A stretch of 64,000 bases of DNA from assembly GCF_000735435.1 (NCBI RefSeq), contig NZ_JMPP01000027.1:1-64000 (forward strand), given 5' to 3'. Made by a program: the position numbers and the translations under genes. Shown here one piece after another: positions 54,408-62,288 of this stretch (its first letter is position 1; each line of letters begins with the position of its first letter). The notes under the pieces are model-generated. The model was not told the DNA's origin, did no database searches, and worked only from the letters and a program-made list of their open reading frames with translations. The stretch is from Klebsiella planticola ATCC 33531. Lineage in GTDB: Bacteria > Pseudomonadota > Gammaproteobacteria > Enterobacterales > Enterobacteriaceae.

Positions 54408-55331
54408 ATGAGTGAAATTCGCCCGGAGAGTTACTGGACCCATCTGTACTGGCTGACGGTGCTGGAAGAGCAAAAAAGCTATACCCGCGCGGCGGAAAAA
54501 CTGGCGGTCAGCAAGTCGGCGATCAGTCAGAAAATTAGCGAGCTGGAACGGATCACCGGCAAAAAGCTGGTGCATCGCACCACGCGGAATGTGACGCTCA
54601 GCGAGGATGGCCTGCGGCTGGTGGCGGAGCTGAACGAACCTTTCGGGCAGCTGCGCGATATTTTCGCCGGTACCTGTGATGAAGGCGGACCGCTGCGGGG
54701 AACGCTACGGGTCACGGCGCCGGTCGCCTTTTCCCGTCAACAGCTGGTCCCGGCGATTACGCCATTTTTGCACCAGCATCTGCAGCTTCAACTGCAGCTG
54801 GAGGTGACCGACCGGCTGGTATCGCTGGCCAGCGAGGGATTTGACCTGGCGATTCGTCACTGCCGCCGCGAAGCATTGCCGGAGACCCACGTGGCCTGGC
54901 CGCTGTGCAGTACGGCGACGCTGATCGTCGCCTCGGCAGAGTATATCCGCCGTTTTGGTCGTCCGGACTCCCCGGAGATGTTGCGCCATCATCAGTGTCT
55001 GACCTATCCGCGCGGGGCGCAAAGCCCGCAGTGGACGTTTGAGTCTCGCGAGCAACCGGCCGAACGGGTGAGTGTCAAGGTTCATGGCCCCTTCGCCACC
55101 AACAACAGCGAATCGCTGCGTGATGCGGTGCTGGCAGGGCTGGGTATTGCGCTGCTGCCTGATTTCAGCGCCCGGGAGGCCATCGGCCGCGGGCTGGTGC
55201 AGGAGTTGCTTCCAGGCTGGCGGCCGGTTGAGGTTTTCGCGCCACAGCTGTACGTCATTCGGCCCTATGCACCGCGCGTGTCACGTGCGGTAGAGACATT
55301 CAGCCACTATTTGAAGCATACCTTCAGCTGA
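54408..55331 (+). CDS. LysR-family transcriptional regulator
   Basis: 307 aa. HTH in residues ~10-65 (YWLTVLEEQKSYTRAAEKL, then AVSKSAISQKISELERI) and an effector domain from about residue 95 (LRGTLRVTAPVAFSRQ). The C-terminal half resembles CrgA-type regulators (LVSLASEGFDLAIRHC). Divergent arrangement with the tautomerase gene, sharing a 116-bp control region, is the classic LysR layout. Its 3' end overlaps the convergent ligase gene by 8 bp. Confidence 0.92.
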   Translation: MSEIRPESYWTHLYWLTVLEEQKSYTRAAEKLAVSKSAISQKISELERITGKKLVHRTTRNVTLSEDGLRLVAELNEPFGQLRDIFAGTCDEGGPLRGTLRVTAPVAFSRQQLVPAITPFLHQHLQLQLQLEVTDRLVSLASEGFDLAIRHCRREALPETHVAWPLCSTATLIVASAEYIRRFGRPDSPEMLRHHQCLTYPRGAQSPQWTFESREQPAERVSVKVHGPFATNNSESLRDAVLAGLGIALLPDFSAREAIGRGLVQELLPGWRPVEVFAPQLYVIRPYAPRVSRAVETFSHYLKHTFS

Positions 55332-56064
55332 AAAGCGCCAGCTGTTCCGTCAACGCCTGGTGAAAGCGGGGAAGTAAGTCTGTTTCGCCGGGCAGCAGCT
55401 GCGCCAGCGTCACGGTCTTATCAGTACGATAGACCCGGCCACTGTTGAGGCGGGCTTCAAAATCGTTCGCGGCCTGATGTGCGCCGATCAGATCGGTATC
55501 CACTAAAATCACCGCATGAGCAAGGACCACATGTCCTCGATCCTCGGCCAGCGGTCGCCAGTACTGGGCAGTACCGACAATTTTGCGGGCATGATCGCCC
55601 TCGCCGCAGGCCAGGTTGTAGCGGCCGTCGCAAAATGACCCCGTCACCGCCTGATAATGACTCCCGACGCCAAACGTCGCCAGCGTGCGCTGAAGTAGCC
55701 CGCAGAGCTGCAGATAGATAGGTTCTGCCGCTTCGCCCAGCGGTTGCGTGACCGGCCAGGCGAGGCTGAGATTGATAATCCCGGGGCCCTGTGGGACCAG
55801 GCCACCGCCGGAGCGGCGAAGCCACACCGGCCAGCCGTAGCGGGAAAAAAGCGCGCTGACGGCACTGAGTTCACTGAATTTACGATAGCTGCCAGGCACC
55901 ACCAGTCCTTGTGGAGCCTGCCAGAGTTGCGCCACCGCTTCGCCGCGGCGAGCTTGCTCAAACAGCGGCTGCTCAGCCAGCGTCGGATCAGGGCAATAGA
56001 GCAGCGGTAGCGGTTGGGGATGAAACTGTGCGGGCCAGCAGGCCGGGCGGTTGTCCTGAGTCAT
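55324..56064 (-). CDS. Lipoate/octanoate ligase-like (LplA/LipM family) protein
   Basis: 246 aa from ATG 56064 (GGAG 6 bp upstream). BPL/LplA/LipB fold: WLRRSGGGLVPQGPGIINLS is the substrate-binding glycine motif, with Gln where most members have His; HARKIVGTAQYW contains the conserved Lys. No C-terminal LplA domain. It may attach lipoate or octanoate to a carrier domain, or a related acyl group. Lies 45 bp downstream of the MFS gene and on the same strand, so probably co-transcribed with it. Confidence 0.83.
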   Translation of the reverse strand: MTQDNRPACWPAQFHPQPLPLLYCPDPTLAEQPLFEQARRGEAVAQLWQAPQGLVVPGSYRKFSELSAVSALFSRYGWPVWLRRSGGGLVPQGPGIINLSLAWPVTQPLGEAAEPIYLQLCGLLQRTLATFGVGSHYQAVTGSFCDGRYNLACGEGDHARKIVGTAQYWRPLAEDRGHVVLAHAVILVDTDLIGAHQAANDFEARLNSGRVYRTDKTVTLAQLLPGETDLLPRFHQALTEQLALFS

Positions 56065-56108
56065 AAGGTCTCCATGTTCACGGCGGTTTCCCGCCGCGCA
56101 CCGTGCAA

Positions 56109-57431
56109 TCAGGGGTGAGGGTTCTTTTTCATCAACATGGCGGTGAGGGCAGAGAGCAGACAGCCGCCGGTCAGGTAAATCGCCACGCTGTGCCAGGAGC
56201 CACCGGAGAAGGTGACCAATGCCGCGGCAATAAATGGCGTAAAGCCGCCGCCAATGACGCTGGCGACCTGATATCCGACGCCGGCCCCGCTGTAACGATA
56301 GCTGGCGCCAAACATCTCGGTGAACATCGGTTGCTGAACACAAACCACCATATCATGGGCGATATTGGCCAGCATCAGGGCAAAAAAGAGGATCCAGAAG
56401 TACGACTGGCTTTCCAGCGCCATAAAGAACGGGAACGCGCTGAGCGTGCCGATGAGCGCACCGGTAATGTAGATCCGCCGGCGGCCGAAGCGATCCGCAA
56501 GCCAGGCGAAGCAGGGGATTGTCAGACAGCTGATTCCGCCGACCAGCAGGCCAATATTAAGGAACAGTTCACGCGGCAGGCCGAGGTTCTGCGTTGAGTA
56601 ATTCAGGGCGAAGGCGGTGACAATATACATGGTCAGCAGTTCGCACAGACGCAGGGCGATAATCAGTAAAAATGCGCCGGGGTGACGGAGCAGGGCTTCG
56701 ACGACCGGCAGGCGCTTTTTGGCCGTCTTTAGCTGCGCTTCCTGCTGCTGATGTTCAAACTCGGCAGATTCGGCCATGCCGTTGCGGATCCACAGCGCGA
56801 CTAACACCAGCACCACGCTGAACAAGAACGGCAGGCGCCAGCCCCAGCTGAGAAACTGCTCGTTGGTGGTGTTCGCGCTGATCAGAGAGACCAGGCCGGT
56901 GGAAAGCAGCAGGCCAACGCCGTAGCCCACCTGAACCCCGCTGCTGTAGAAGGCTTTTTTATTTTTGGGCGCACTTTCTACCGCCAGCAGCGCCGCACCG
57001 CCCCATTCTCCGCCGACGGCGAAGCCCTGAATAGCGCGTAGGGTGACGAGCAGCACGGGGGCCCACCAGCCGATTTGGTTGAAGGAAGGGAGCAGACCAA
57101 TGCAGGCGGTCGCAATTCCCATCATCCAGACGGTCATCATCAGCATCCGTTTGCGGCCAAGGCGATCGCCGAAATGACCGAAGATAATGCCGCCGAGGGG
57201 ACGAAACAGAAAGCCGACGCCGAAAGTGGCAAAGGCGGCCAGCGTGCCCATTGCCGGGCTAATCTGCGGGAAAAATTCGCGGTTAAACACCAGCGCGGCG
57301 GTGATGCCGTAGAGTAAAAAATCGTACCAGTCAACCACGGCGCCGGCAAAGCTGCCCCAGGCCGCTCTTCTGGCGCGATTGAGTGAACATGTCTCCTTGC
57401 CGGGGCGGGAGGAAATAAGCGTTGAGTCCAT
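56109..57431 (-). CDS. MFS transporter, metabolite:H+ symporter type
   Basis: 440 aa from ATG 57431 (AGGA 5 bp upstream); an earlier in-frame start would add ten residues. Twelve helices. Family blocks: SFAGAVVDWYDFLLYG, FLFRPLGGIIFGHFGDRLGRKRML (outlined), RAIQGFAVGGEWGGAALLAVE, and SWGWRLPFLFSVVLV. These are features of the ProP/ShiA/KgtP group, importers of organic acids or osmolytes with protons. The substrate cannot be told. Pairs with the lipoate-ligase-like gene downstream. Confidence 0.92.
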   Translation of the reverse strand: MDSTLISSRPGKETCSLNRARRAAWGSFAGAVVDWYDFLLYGITAALVFNREFFPQISPAMGTLAAFATFGVGFLFRPLGGIIFGHFGDRLGRKRMLMMTVWMMGIATACIGLLPSFNQIGWWAPVLLVTLRAIQGFAVGGEWGGAALLAVESAPKNKKAFYSSGVQVGYGVGLLLSTGLVSLISANTTNEQFLSWGWRLPFLFSVVLVLVALWIRNGMAESAEFEHQQQEAQLKTAKKRLPVVEALLRHPGAFLLIIALRLCELLTMYIVTAFALNYSTQNLGLPRELFLNIGLLVGGISCLTIPCFAWLADRFGRRRIYITGALIGTLSAFPFFMALESQSYFWILFFALMLANIAHDMVVCVQQPMFTEMFGASYRYSGAGVGYQVASVIGGGFTPFIAAALVTFSGGSWHSVAIYLTGGCLLSALTAMLMKKNPHP

Positions 57432-57722
57432 ACCTGTCCTGTCTGTTGCCGTGTTTATCATTATTGGAATGAGACGCAGTCTTAGCGGCGTCAGTACAAA
57501 GACTACCGCGCTCCAGGATGAGAGAAAAGATTTTTACCGAAAGTGCTGCCTTAATGGCAAAAAATGTGCTTTTTATCGTCAGGTGTAAACAAAGGTTCAG
57601 AGTGTTCTGGAAAGAGAAAATATTTTTAATCGAGAACCTCACAACCCGCTGCTGACGTCTTTTAAGAATTGACCTTAATGGTTTACAATTAACTTATCTC
57701 CAATTCCGGAATGGTGAGCTAA

Positions 57723-58220
57723 ATGCGTCTACTTTTCGCAGTTTTATTTTGTGTTATGGTTTTGCCTAATGCTTTTGCAGAAAAACTGCCTGCCCCTACG
57801 GGGAAGCCCGTTTTAACCATTTCCGGCTTGATTGGAAATACAAATGCAGGCGATACCGCGGTTTTTGACCTGGCGGCATTAGAAAAACTGGGGATGGAGA
57901 CTATTGTCACCACCACGCCCTGGTACTCAGGAAAAGTGCGTTTTGAGGGCGTTTCCCTTAGCAAACTCATGGATTTAGTCGGTGCCAGGGGCAAGACGGC
58001 CAAGGTCATTGCCTTAAACGACTATACGACGATGGTCCCGCTCGATGATTTTCGCCAGTTCCCTGTTATCCTCGCGCTAAAATTAAATGGCGAATATATG
58101 CACATCCGCGATAAAGGCCCTTTATTTATTGTTTATCCGTACGATAGCAGCCCTGAACTGCAAAACCAGGTTTATTATTCCCGTTCGGCGTGGCAAGTCT
58201 CAAAAATTATCATTGAGTAA
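57723..58220 (+). CDS. Periplasmic molybdopterin-oxidoreductase-like domain protein
   Basis: 165 aa with signal peptide (LLFAVLFCVMVLPNAFA, cut before EKLP). KPVLTISGLIGNTNAGDTAVF, TTPWYSGKVRFEGVSLSKLMD and VIALNDYTTMVPLDDF follow the order of the sulfite-oxidase/YedY molybdopterin-binding fold, but the mature protein has no Cys, so it cannot ligate Mo in the usual way. A sensory or binding role is more likely. Stop codon only 10 bp before the start of a GGDEF-EAL gene, so the two form a coupled signalling pair. Confidence 0.82.
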   Translation: MRLLFAVLFCVMVLPNAFAEKLPAPTGKPVLTISGLIGNTNAGDTAVFDLAALEKLGMETIVTTTPWYSGKVRFEGVSLSKLMDLVGARGKTAKVIALNDYTTMVPLDDFRQFPVILALKLNGEYMHIRDKGPLFIVYPYDSSPELQNQVYYSRSAWQVSKIIIE

Positions 58221-58230
58221 GGGTTTGATC

Positions 58231-60153
58231 TTGAATCGAATACTTACCGGGATTATTTTGTCGCTGTTCATCATCACCGGATACATTACGTATCTGGTGC
58301 ATGAGCGGCAAAGTGAGTTACAGAAATTAACCCGCTATACGGACTCCTGGTCAGTCGCCCAGATAGTTTCCGAGTATATGCGGCTGGAGTCGAGTTTAGG
58401 CGCATTCGCACTCGGCGTGGAGAGCGCGGACCGCGATCAGGTACGTCTGCGTCTCGATATTATGTTGAGCCAGATAGAGCTGTTGCAGCAGGGCGAACTG
58501 AAGAATTTTATTCATAAAGATGCCGGGCGCCAGGCCACCGTCGATAGTTTGATCGCTATTTTGCAGCAGCTCGATAGCGGGCTGGATAAAATGACACCTG
58601 CTCAGATTAAGGCGGTGTTAGGCAAGATGAGAGAGATTGACGGCCCGATGACCTCGCTTGCCTCCACCTCGCTGGTGCAGGGGATTGACGTTGTTAATCA
58701 TACGCACGATAAAATTCAGAATCTGTATTACATCTATTCAATTATCTCCATCCTGTTGATTACAACCTGTATCACGTTGGGGCTGTTGATGCTGCGACAG
58801 AATAACAATCTGCGGCGTGCCCACGTGCGAATGAAGCTGCTGGCCGACGATCTGCAGCTGTCAAAAGAGAAACTGCAGGTGCAAAACCGCCGTCTGCAGT
58901 ACGATGCCTACCATGACTCGCTGACCGGTATGCCTAACCGGCTCTCCTTCTGGCAAAAGCTGCAGGAAATTGTCAATCAGGTCAGGCCTTACGATGGCTG
59001 TGCCGTGGTGATGCTTTTCGACCTCGATAATTTTAAAGATGTAAACGATACGCTGGGCCACGATTCCGGCGATAAACTGCTGCAGGAACTGGCCAGCCGC
59101 CTGTCGTTTTTCCGTAAAACCGCGGAAACGCTCTATCGTCTGGGAGGCGATGAATTCGCCCTGATCTCCTGTGACCTGAGCGAAGAGATGGCGCTGGAAC
59201 GGGCGATGGTGATCCGGGAAAAAATCATCCAGCCCTATCAAATCTATGACTCGATGATCAACATTGATGCCTGCATCGGCATCGTGCTTTCCGATCGCGA
59301 AACGCGCACCGATTATTTATATAAATGCGCCGATCTGGCGCTGTATGAGGCGAAAAAAGAGGGCGCAGGTACCGTCAAGGTGTTCCGTGCCGGCATGCTG
59401 CAACGTCTGCAGGAGAATAAATCGTTTGAGGATGACCTGCTGCAGGCGCTCGGTAATGGTGAATTCCGGGTTTATTACCAACCGATAGCCGACACGGTCA
59501 GCGGCGAAATTTACGGTTATGAAGCGCTGGTGCGCTGGTTCCATCCGGTACGCGGCGTGGTTCCGCCGAGCACCTTCATTCCGATTGCCGAGAAAACGGG
59601 CATGATAAACGCCCTCGGCGAGTGGGTGCTCAGCACCGCCTGCGAAGAGGCGGCGCGCTGGTCATCGCCGCTTAAGGTCTCGGTAAACGTGTCGCCTATT
59701 CAGTTGATTAACAGTTCGTTGACCGATGTGATTGTCAGCGTATTGAAAAAAACCGGCCTCGACCCGCATCGTCTGGATCTGGAAATTACCGAGTCGGATG
59801 TGTTCAATGAAAACACGCGCTCCTTAGAGATCCTCAGCCAACTGCGTGAGCTCGGGATTCAGATTTCGATTGATGATTTTGGTACCGGCTACTCGTCATT
59901 GTCGCGGCTGAGCTATTTCCCGTTCGATAAGATAAAAATCGATCGCTCGTTTGTGATTAATATTCCTCTGCAAAAAGACGATCTCGATATTGTGCGTCTG
60001 ATCATCAGCATGGGGAAAAGTTTACATATGCGTATTGTCGCCGAAGGCGTCGAAACAGAAGAACAACTCCATTCGCTGCAACAATTAGGTTGCGATCTGG
60101 TTCAGGGTTATCTAATTGGTAAACCTGGCCCTCTGAACACACCGGCAAAATAA
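58231..60153 (+). CDS. Membrane GGDEF-EAL protein (c-di-GMP turnover)
   Basis: 640 aa from TTG 58231 (AAGGG 7 bp upstream; TTG 58225 also possible). The long open frame extending back to 58087 overlaps the previous gene and is ignored. Helix 1 at 4-24, periplasmic sensor ~25-165, helix 2 at ~168-190, then GGDEF (intact at 305-309; no RxxD inhibitory site five residues before it) and EAL (431-433 in YEALVRW) with EITESDVF, IDDFGTGYSS and VAEGVETEEQ all conserved. It could both make and degrade c-di-GMP. The periplasmic domain probably reads the protein encoded upstream. Confidence 0.93.
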   Translation: MNRILTGIILSLFIITGYITYLVHERQSELQKLTRYTDSWSVAQIVSEYMRLESSLGAFALGVESADRDQVRLRLDIMLSQIELLQQGELKNFIHKDAGRQATVDSLIAILQQLDSGLDKMTPAQIKAVLGKMREIDGPMTSLASTSLVQGIDVVNHTHDKIQNLYYIYSIISILLITTCITLGLLMLRQNNNLRRAHVRMKLLADDLQLSKEKLQVQNRRLQYDAYHDSLTGMPNRLSFWQKLQEIVNQVRPYDGCAVVMLFDLDNFKDVNDTLGHDSGDKLLQELASRLSFFRKTAETLYRLGGDEFALISCDLSEEMALERAMVIREKIIQPYQIYDSMINIDACIGIVLSDRETRTDYLYKCADLALYEAKKEGAGTVKVFRAGMLQRLQENKSFEDDLLQALGNGEFRVYYQPIADTVSGEIYGYEALVRWFHPVRGVVPPSTFIPIAEKTGMINALGEWVLSTACEEAARWSSPLKVSVNVSPIQLINSSLTDVIVSVLKKTGLDPHRLDLEITESDVFNENTRSLEILSQLRELGIQISIDDFGTGYSSLSRLSYFPFDKIKIDRSFVINIPLQKDDLDIVRLIISMGKSLHMRIVAEGVETEEQLHSLQQLGCDLVQGYLIGKPGPLNTPAK

Positions 60154-60242
60154 ATTATCGCCTCTCCTGTCTTATCGCGGATCTGATTCACAGGTCCGTC
60201 CATTCTTATATTTCAAAAAACTAACCCTTATTGAGTATTAAC

Positions 60243-60297
60243 AGGGGTAGAAACTTATCATCTTTAAAAATAATACCCTCAGTGATTAAAAGGGGTA
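60243..60297. promoter_or_regulatory. NarL-like heptamers upstream of the yeaR-type operon
   Basis: AGGGGTA at 60243-60249 and 60291-60297 are reverse complements of TACCCCT, and TACCCTC lies at 60274-60280; all resemble the NarL heptamer TACYYMT. CTTATCATCTT at 60254-60264 has a weak resemblance to half an NsrR site. In E. coli yeaR-yoaG is activated by nitrate-NarL and repressed by NsrR, so the same control is plausible here. Confidence 0.45.
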
Positions 60298-60361
60298 TAT
60301 CATATGCAACATATTTCACCGTTCCCACCGCACGCAAGGGTGCGGAAAGCGAGGCCGAATC

Positions 60362-60694
60362 ATGCAGCGAATTATTATTCCCACCCATTATGTTCATACG
60401 CGAACCACGCCCCTGTGGACGAAAGAGACGGCGCCCGCCTCTATCTGGCAGCGGCATCTTGATGCAGGAACGCGGCAGGGGGTCTATCCCCGTCTGGCTG
60501 TGATGCAGGGGGCTATCCGCTATTACGGCTATGCCGATGAGACCAGCCCGCAGCCGGTGGCAACGCTGACGATTGAAGCCGGACAGTTTGGCGTATTTCC
60601 GCCGGAGAAATGGCACCGAATTGAAGCATTGACTGAAGACACCGTCTTCAATGTGGATTTTTATGTCGATCCTCAAATTCTGATAGAGGGATAA
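60362..60694 (+). CDS. yeaR: YeaR-like DUF1971 cupin protein
   Basis: 110 aa, start supported by GAGG 8 bp upstream. Small cupin: TTPLWTKETAPASIWQRHLDAGT and GQFGVFPPEKWHRIEALTED include the conserved His and Trp. Same family as E. coli YeaR and the N-terminal part of TehB-like tellurite proteins. Followed 10 bp later by a YoaG-type gene, as in E. coli, where the pair responds to nitrate and nitric oxide. Biochemical role unknown. Confidence 0.85.
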   Translation: MQRIIIPTHYVHTRTTPLWTKETAPASIWQRHLDAGTRQGVYPRLAVMQGAIRYYGYADETSPQPVATLTIEAGQFGVFPPEKWHRIEALTEDTVFNVDFYVDPQILIEG

Positions 60695-60704
60695 GGCTGC
60701 ACCT

Positions 60705-61043
60705 ATGAACAACGAAAATAGAGGTTATTCCCTGGCTGTTGCTAACGGCAACAATAATGACAGGCAAGAGAAAGTCTATTTGAAGCCGATGGCGCTATAT
60801 ATTCCCGCCATGGCTGAGCAGGCGCTGGCAGAACTTGTTGCCCCGCTGTCCTCTGACAATACGCAGGGAAAGGGGTTCACGCTGTCGGTGACCAATAATA
60901 ATAATGGCGTATCGGTGGATAAAGAGTTTGCCTCCCTGAATGAGCTGCAGGCGCCGGGCGTGGCTGCCGATGCCGTCAAAGATCTGATTAATATCGTGCG
61001 CGGTTATGAATCGGATGAAGAGACCAACGTCTGCGGCTGGTAG
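60705..61043 (+). CDS. yoaG: YoaG-like DUF1869 protein, tandem duplicate
   Basis: 112 aa, about twice the 60 aa of E. coli YoaG. The C-terminal half (GFTLSVTNNNNGVSVDKEF to SDEETNVCGW) is a full YoaG domain. The N-terminal half (GYSLAVANGNNNDRQEKVY, ALYIPAMAEQALAELVAPL) is a diverged second copy without the CGW ending. YoaG is a small dimer, so this may be a covalently linked dimer. Probably co-transcribed with the yeaR-like gene. Confidence 0.83.
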   Translation: MNNENRGYSLAVANGNNNDRQEKVYLKPMALYIPAMAEQALAELVAPLSSDNTQGKGFTLSVTNNNNGVSVDKEFASLNELQAPGVAADAVKDLINIVRGYESDEETNVCGW

Positions 61044-61062
61044 TTTACACGCGAAACATCGG

Positions 61063-61088
61063 GCAGACACCCTGGGTGTCTGCTTTCT
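61063..61088 (+). terminator. Intrinsic terminator of yeaR-yoaG pair
   Basis: GCAGACACC, loop CTG, GGTGTCTGC then TTTCTT; 9-bp perfect stem, 19 bp after the stop. Confidence 0.85.
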
Positions 61089-61262
61089 TCACCGGCCAGC
61101 CATCTTAGCGGGTGATCTTGTCATTTCCGCGCTGACCTCTGTCATCTGAAAAGCCGTATCTGACGCTCCTTCGGATAGATTTTCGTACGACAAGCTTATG
61201 TTCCCGGTACGGTCCCGTCTCCTGCTGTTCCCTCGTTTTTATGCGCGTCTCTGTTTGTTTAT

Positions 61263-61282
61263 ATAACTAACTAGTTGGTTAT
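61263..61282. promoter_or_regulatory. Palindromic operator candidate before the TIM-barrel gene
   Basis: ATAACTAACTAGTTGGTTAT: 20-bp palindrome with one mismatch per arm. It lies about 115 bp before the TIM-barrel gene. Related TAACT/GTTA motifs occur at the other two promoters of this cluster (63468-63480, 63650-63662). Size and spacing suit a TetR-type repressor. Confidence 0.6.
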
Positions 61283-61398
61283 GTGATTGTCGTCGTATTT
61301 ACCCAACATATTAATTTATATAATGCTTTGTTGAGAAAGTTGATGCTCAATTTATCTGGTTTAACGTTTTTCAGGCATAAAACACTGAGGTCACACAG

Positions 61399-62232
61399 AT
61401 GAGTCAACCCGACAGCCGTAAACTATCCCTCAATACCGCCACGGTGCGGCAGAAATGGAAACTTGATCAGATCATTGAAGGGTGCGCCCGGCATGAGATC
61501 CGTGGCATTGCGCCATGGCGCGATCAGGTGCAGGCGCTGGGGCTAAAAGAGTCTGCGCGTCTTATCCGCCATCATGACCTGCTGCTGAGCGGCTATTGCC
61601 GCGGCGGGATGTTTCCCGGTAGCACCCCGGAGGAACGCAGGGAAAAAGCGCTGGATAACCGACGGGCGGTGGACGAAGCGCTGGAGCTTGGCGCACCCTG
61701 CCTGGTGCTGGTGGTCGGAGGGCTGCCTGCGGGATCGAAAGATTTACTCGCCGCCAGGCAGCAGGTGCGCGATGGCCTGAGCGAGCTGCTGGACTATGCG
61801 CGCCCGCTCGGCATGCCGCTGGCGATCGAGCCCCTGCATCCAATGTACGCCGCCGAGCGCGCCTGCGTAAATACTCTGGCTCAGGCCAACGATCTTTGCG
61901 ACGAATTAGGCGACGAGGGGCTGGGTATCGCCGTGGATCTCTATCACACCTGGTGGGATCCGCAGTTTCAGCAGCAGATTGAACGGGCCGGCGTCGAGCG
62001 GCTGTTGGCTTTTCATATTTGCGACTGGTTAGTGCCCACTACGGATATGCTGCTGGATCGCGGCATGATGGGGGACGGAGTTATCGACATCCGTAGCCAT
62101 CGCCAGGCTATCGAGGCGCTGGGCTACACCGGTCTGCACGAAGTGGAGATCTTCTCCAGTAACAACTGGTGGCAGCGGGATCCGGATGAGGTGCTGGCCA
62201 TCTGCAAGCAACGCCACCGCGAATTTGGCTAG
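61399..62232 (+). CDS. Sugar phosphate isomerase/epimerase (xylose isomerase-like TIM barrel)
   Basis: 277 aa, GAGG 8 bp before ATG. KLSLNTATVRQKWKLDQIIEGCARH (outlined) starts the barrel; LAIEPLHPMYAAERACVN holds the first metal-binding Glu, IAVDLYHTWWDP the Asp-His, FHICDWLVPTTDMLLDRGMMGDG the next ligands and LHEVEIFSSNNWW the final Glu. Same family as IolE/IolI. Likely acts on a sugar or cyclitol breakdown intermediate. Convergent with the DUF993-like gene. Confidence 0.87.
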   Translation: MSQPDSRKLSLNTATVRQKWKLDQIIEGCARHEIRGIAPWRDQVQALGLKESARLIRHHDLLLSGYCRGGMFPGSTPEERREKALDNRRAVDEALELGAPCLVLVVGGLPAGSKDLLAARQQVRDGLSELLDYARPLGMPLAIEPLHPMYAAERACVNTLAQANDLCDELGDEGLGIAVDLYHTWWDPQFQQQIERAGVERLLAFHICDWLVPTTDMLLDRGMMGDGVIDIRSHRQAIEALGYTGLHEVEIFSSNNWWQRDPDEVLAICKQRHREFG

Positions 62233-62288
62233 GGGAGGGGGTTCCCAGAGCGGTTACTCTGGGAAATCAACGCCTCGTCTTATAATCC

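Larger units (their letters stand above)
61044..61398. other. Intergenic region with terminator and operator
   Basis: About 355 bp between the yoaG-like gene and the TIM-barrel gene. It contains the terminator at 61063-61088 and a near-perfect palindrome at 61263-61282, with AT-rich promoter-like sequence downstream of it. No ORF. Confidence 0.6.

Noticed and set aside
58087-58230. N-terminal extension of the GGDEF-EAL ORF
   Set aside because: It overlaps the preceding periplasmic protein gene in another frame; TTG 58231 with AAGGG upstream gives the expected membrane-helix start.
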